Source of the DNA: Chrysomallon squamiferum
Taxonomy: Eukaryota > Mollusca > Gastropoda > Neomphalida > Peltospiridae
Assembly (NCBI GenBank): GCA_012295275.1
Contig: CM022676.1
Coordinates: 6,457,219 to 6,521,218, forward strand
Direction: 5' to 3'
Length of the DNA: 64,000 nt
Numbering within the stretch: position 1 is the first letter of the stretch; every line of letters starts with the position of its first letter. Below, piece by piece: positions 62,426 through 64,000 of the stretch. Position numbers and translations under genes: made by a program. The notes under the pieces are model-generated. The model did not search any database. It was not told the origin of the DNA and saw only the letters and a program-made list of their open reading frames with translations.

Positions 62426-62700
62426 ATTTTTTTTCTTTCACTTTGTCATTATCATAAATGCTGTTTTGCTTATTTATTTATTTTGGGGGAGTTTTCTAGA
62501 TAAAAATGTTTTTATCGTTGTTGTTTTTTTTTTTTTTTTTTTTTTTTCCTTTGTTTTGATTTGTTTTTTCTTGTTAAAAATGAAGTCCAGTGTGTTTCTG
62601 TGCAGAAAAGTATTTTGGTGTCTTCTCAGTTTTAAAACTCTGGAAGAAAGATAAGAAAGAAAAAGAAATAATAACTCGGTATGTTTTATATTCATAATTA
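62426..62700. repeat. Upstream flank of the truncated receptor copy
   Basis: This is homologous to 60,540-60,950, at noticeably lower identity (about 75-80% by eye) and with a poly(T) run at 62,525-62,547. The homology fades near AAATAATAACT (62,685). Confidence 0.7.
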
Positions 62701-63069
62701 CTTCTTATAGTCTTGTTTAAGTTAGCGTACTACAACAACAACAACTACTACGACTAATGCTATTACTACTACTACTACTACTACTACTACTGATATGAAA
62801 TATCACTTAGTATGGCATTTCGCTTTTTAATGTCAGTTCTTGTTAACTTCTCATTATCTATTTTTTCTTCTTTCCTTCTTTCTTTTTTTCCCCCTTTCGT
62901 TGTAACATCTACAGTTTTGTCTTGTATATTTGACCTGTTTCGCTACTGTATTAGCGGGGGGGGGGTGAAATACTTTGTATTCACAGTTTTGTAGAAATGT
63001 CGATCAGTGACCCATTACACTGACAAATCGAAATTGTTTATACAAATTGTGTTTTCATGCATATCCAGT

Positions 63070-63129
<60 letters not shown>

Positions 63130-63245
63130 CATAATATACTACTACTACTACTACTACTAATAAAAATAATAATAATAATAATGGTAATGGTGATAGTAAT
63201 AGTAATAATAATAATAGTAATATAATAGTAGTAATAATACTACTA

Positions 63246-63281
<36 letters not shown>

Positions 63282-63817
63282 GTAATGGTAATAGTAGTAG
63301 TAGTAGTAGTAATAATAATAATAATAATGGTAATGGAGATAGTAATAGTAACAGTAATATAATAGTAGTAATACTACTACTACTACTACTATTACTACTA
63401 CTACTACTAATAATAAATAACAGTAAGAATCACGGTAACATTAGCAATGGCAATAGTAACAATAATAACAGTAATAACAACAAGAATAACAATAACTACA
63501 AGCACCACCATCACTACCACCCCTACCACCACCCCCACCCGTACCACCCCCAACGAAAACAACAGCAATAACAGTACTAACAACAACAACAACAACAACA
63601 ACAACACAAAAATATTAATAATTAAAAACAGCGCTAATAACAGTGGTAATAATGACAGTAATAGGAGTAGTAACAACAACAAAACAGTTCGAACTGGCCC
63701 TAGGAACATAACATAATAATATCCTTTGAGAATATTTAGAAAACGAACAACAAGCTTTGCCATATGACCTAGACACAGTATGTTTATCATTATTCGTCAT
63801 TTTATATGATAAATGAC

Positions 63818-63849
<32 letters not shown>

Positions 63850-63955
63850 TAGTAATAATAGTAATAATAATAATAAAAAGTAGTGATAATAATAATAACA
63901 TAATAATAATAATAGTAATAATAATAACAGAAATAATAATAACATAATAATAATA

Positions 63956-63986
<31 letters not shown>

Positions 63987-64000
63987 TAGTAATAATAATA
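62701..64000. repeat. Gene-free end of window dominated by trinucleotide repeats
   Basis: It contains (ACT)n at 62,766-62,791, (AAT)n at 63,071-63,128, mixtures of AAT/AGT/ACT/GGT to 63,420, AAC/ACC mixtures at 63,440-63,690 and (AAT)n/(AGT)n from 63,819 to the end. A non-repeat segment at 62,800-63,060 gives no recognisable gene. Confidence 0.75.

Noticed and set aside
62337-62654. 105-aa plus-strand ORF
   Set aside because: It is the antisense of the truncated receptor copy and its flank, starting in the TG tract.

Overview
This is a eukaryotic nuclear window from an animal. It is very AT-rich and gene-sparse, and it is full of microsatellites ((GA)n, (TC)n, (CA)n, (TTA)n, (TTG)n) and of locally tandem-duplicated 25-250 bp units. 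The one gene I can identify with certainty has 12 coding exons with GT/AG introns. A separate part of the window carries single-exon seven-transmembrane receptors. That texture fits a lophotrochozoan and probably a mollusc, with a cephalopod most likely. The taxonomic call is inference from composition, not from a marker.

Layout. Positions 1-22,500 hold no recognisable gene. They contain several diverged tandem arrays (about 140, 123, 115, 165-180 and 100 bp periods), simple repeats, poly(A/T) runs, a 408-bp hAT-like miniature transposon at 16,010-16,417 and three RFX/X-box-like palindromes. Positions 23,926-33,347 (+) are the complete coatomer delta subunit gene (ARCN1, delta-COP, 506 aa), with every exon boundary readable. 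Its introns hold a small transposon next to its own empty-site copy, two minisatellites and what looks like a decayed partial copy of exon 8. Downstream, 33,348-41,100 contains a pogo/Tigger-like miniature element, a roughly 150-bp tandem array and simple repeats. A 40-bp minisatellite follows at about 41.1-41.7 kb.

Positions 43,001-62,700 are a receptor-rich accessory region. A class-A-like GPCR at 43,001-44,133 is interrupted by two +1 shifts, each in a homopolymer. A second, unrelated and short (259 aa) seven-helix protein is present twice, at 50,559-51,338 (+) and 59,760-60,539 (-). These copies sit in the arms of a large inverted duplication (about 48.86-53.58 kb and 57.9-62.37 kb) around a 4.3-kb spacer. 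A third, truncated copy of the gene start lies at 62,371-62,425 (-), cut off at a (CA/TG)n tract. Both full copies are intact and about 95% identical in protein. Nine of their 13 differences fall in residues 83-124. Arm identity is about 96% around the gene and drops abruptly about 420 bp past the stop codon. Together these suggest an old palindrome whose gene-bearing part was recently homogenised, with one mosaic patch. The spacer holds more copies of the inner-arm sequence plus a miniature transposon with TACCTCGA termini.

The essential housekeeping gene and the receptor cluster are not functionally linked. I regard the inverted, partly gene-converted receptor pair as the most interesting structure here. 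All identity values are by-eye counts.
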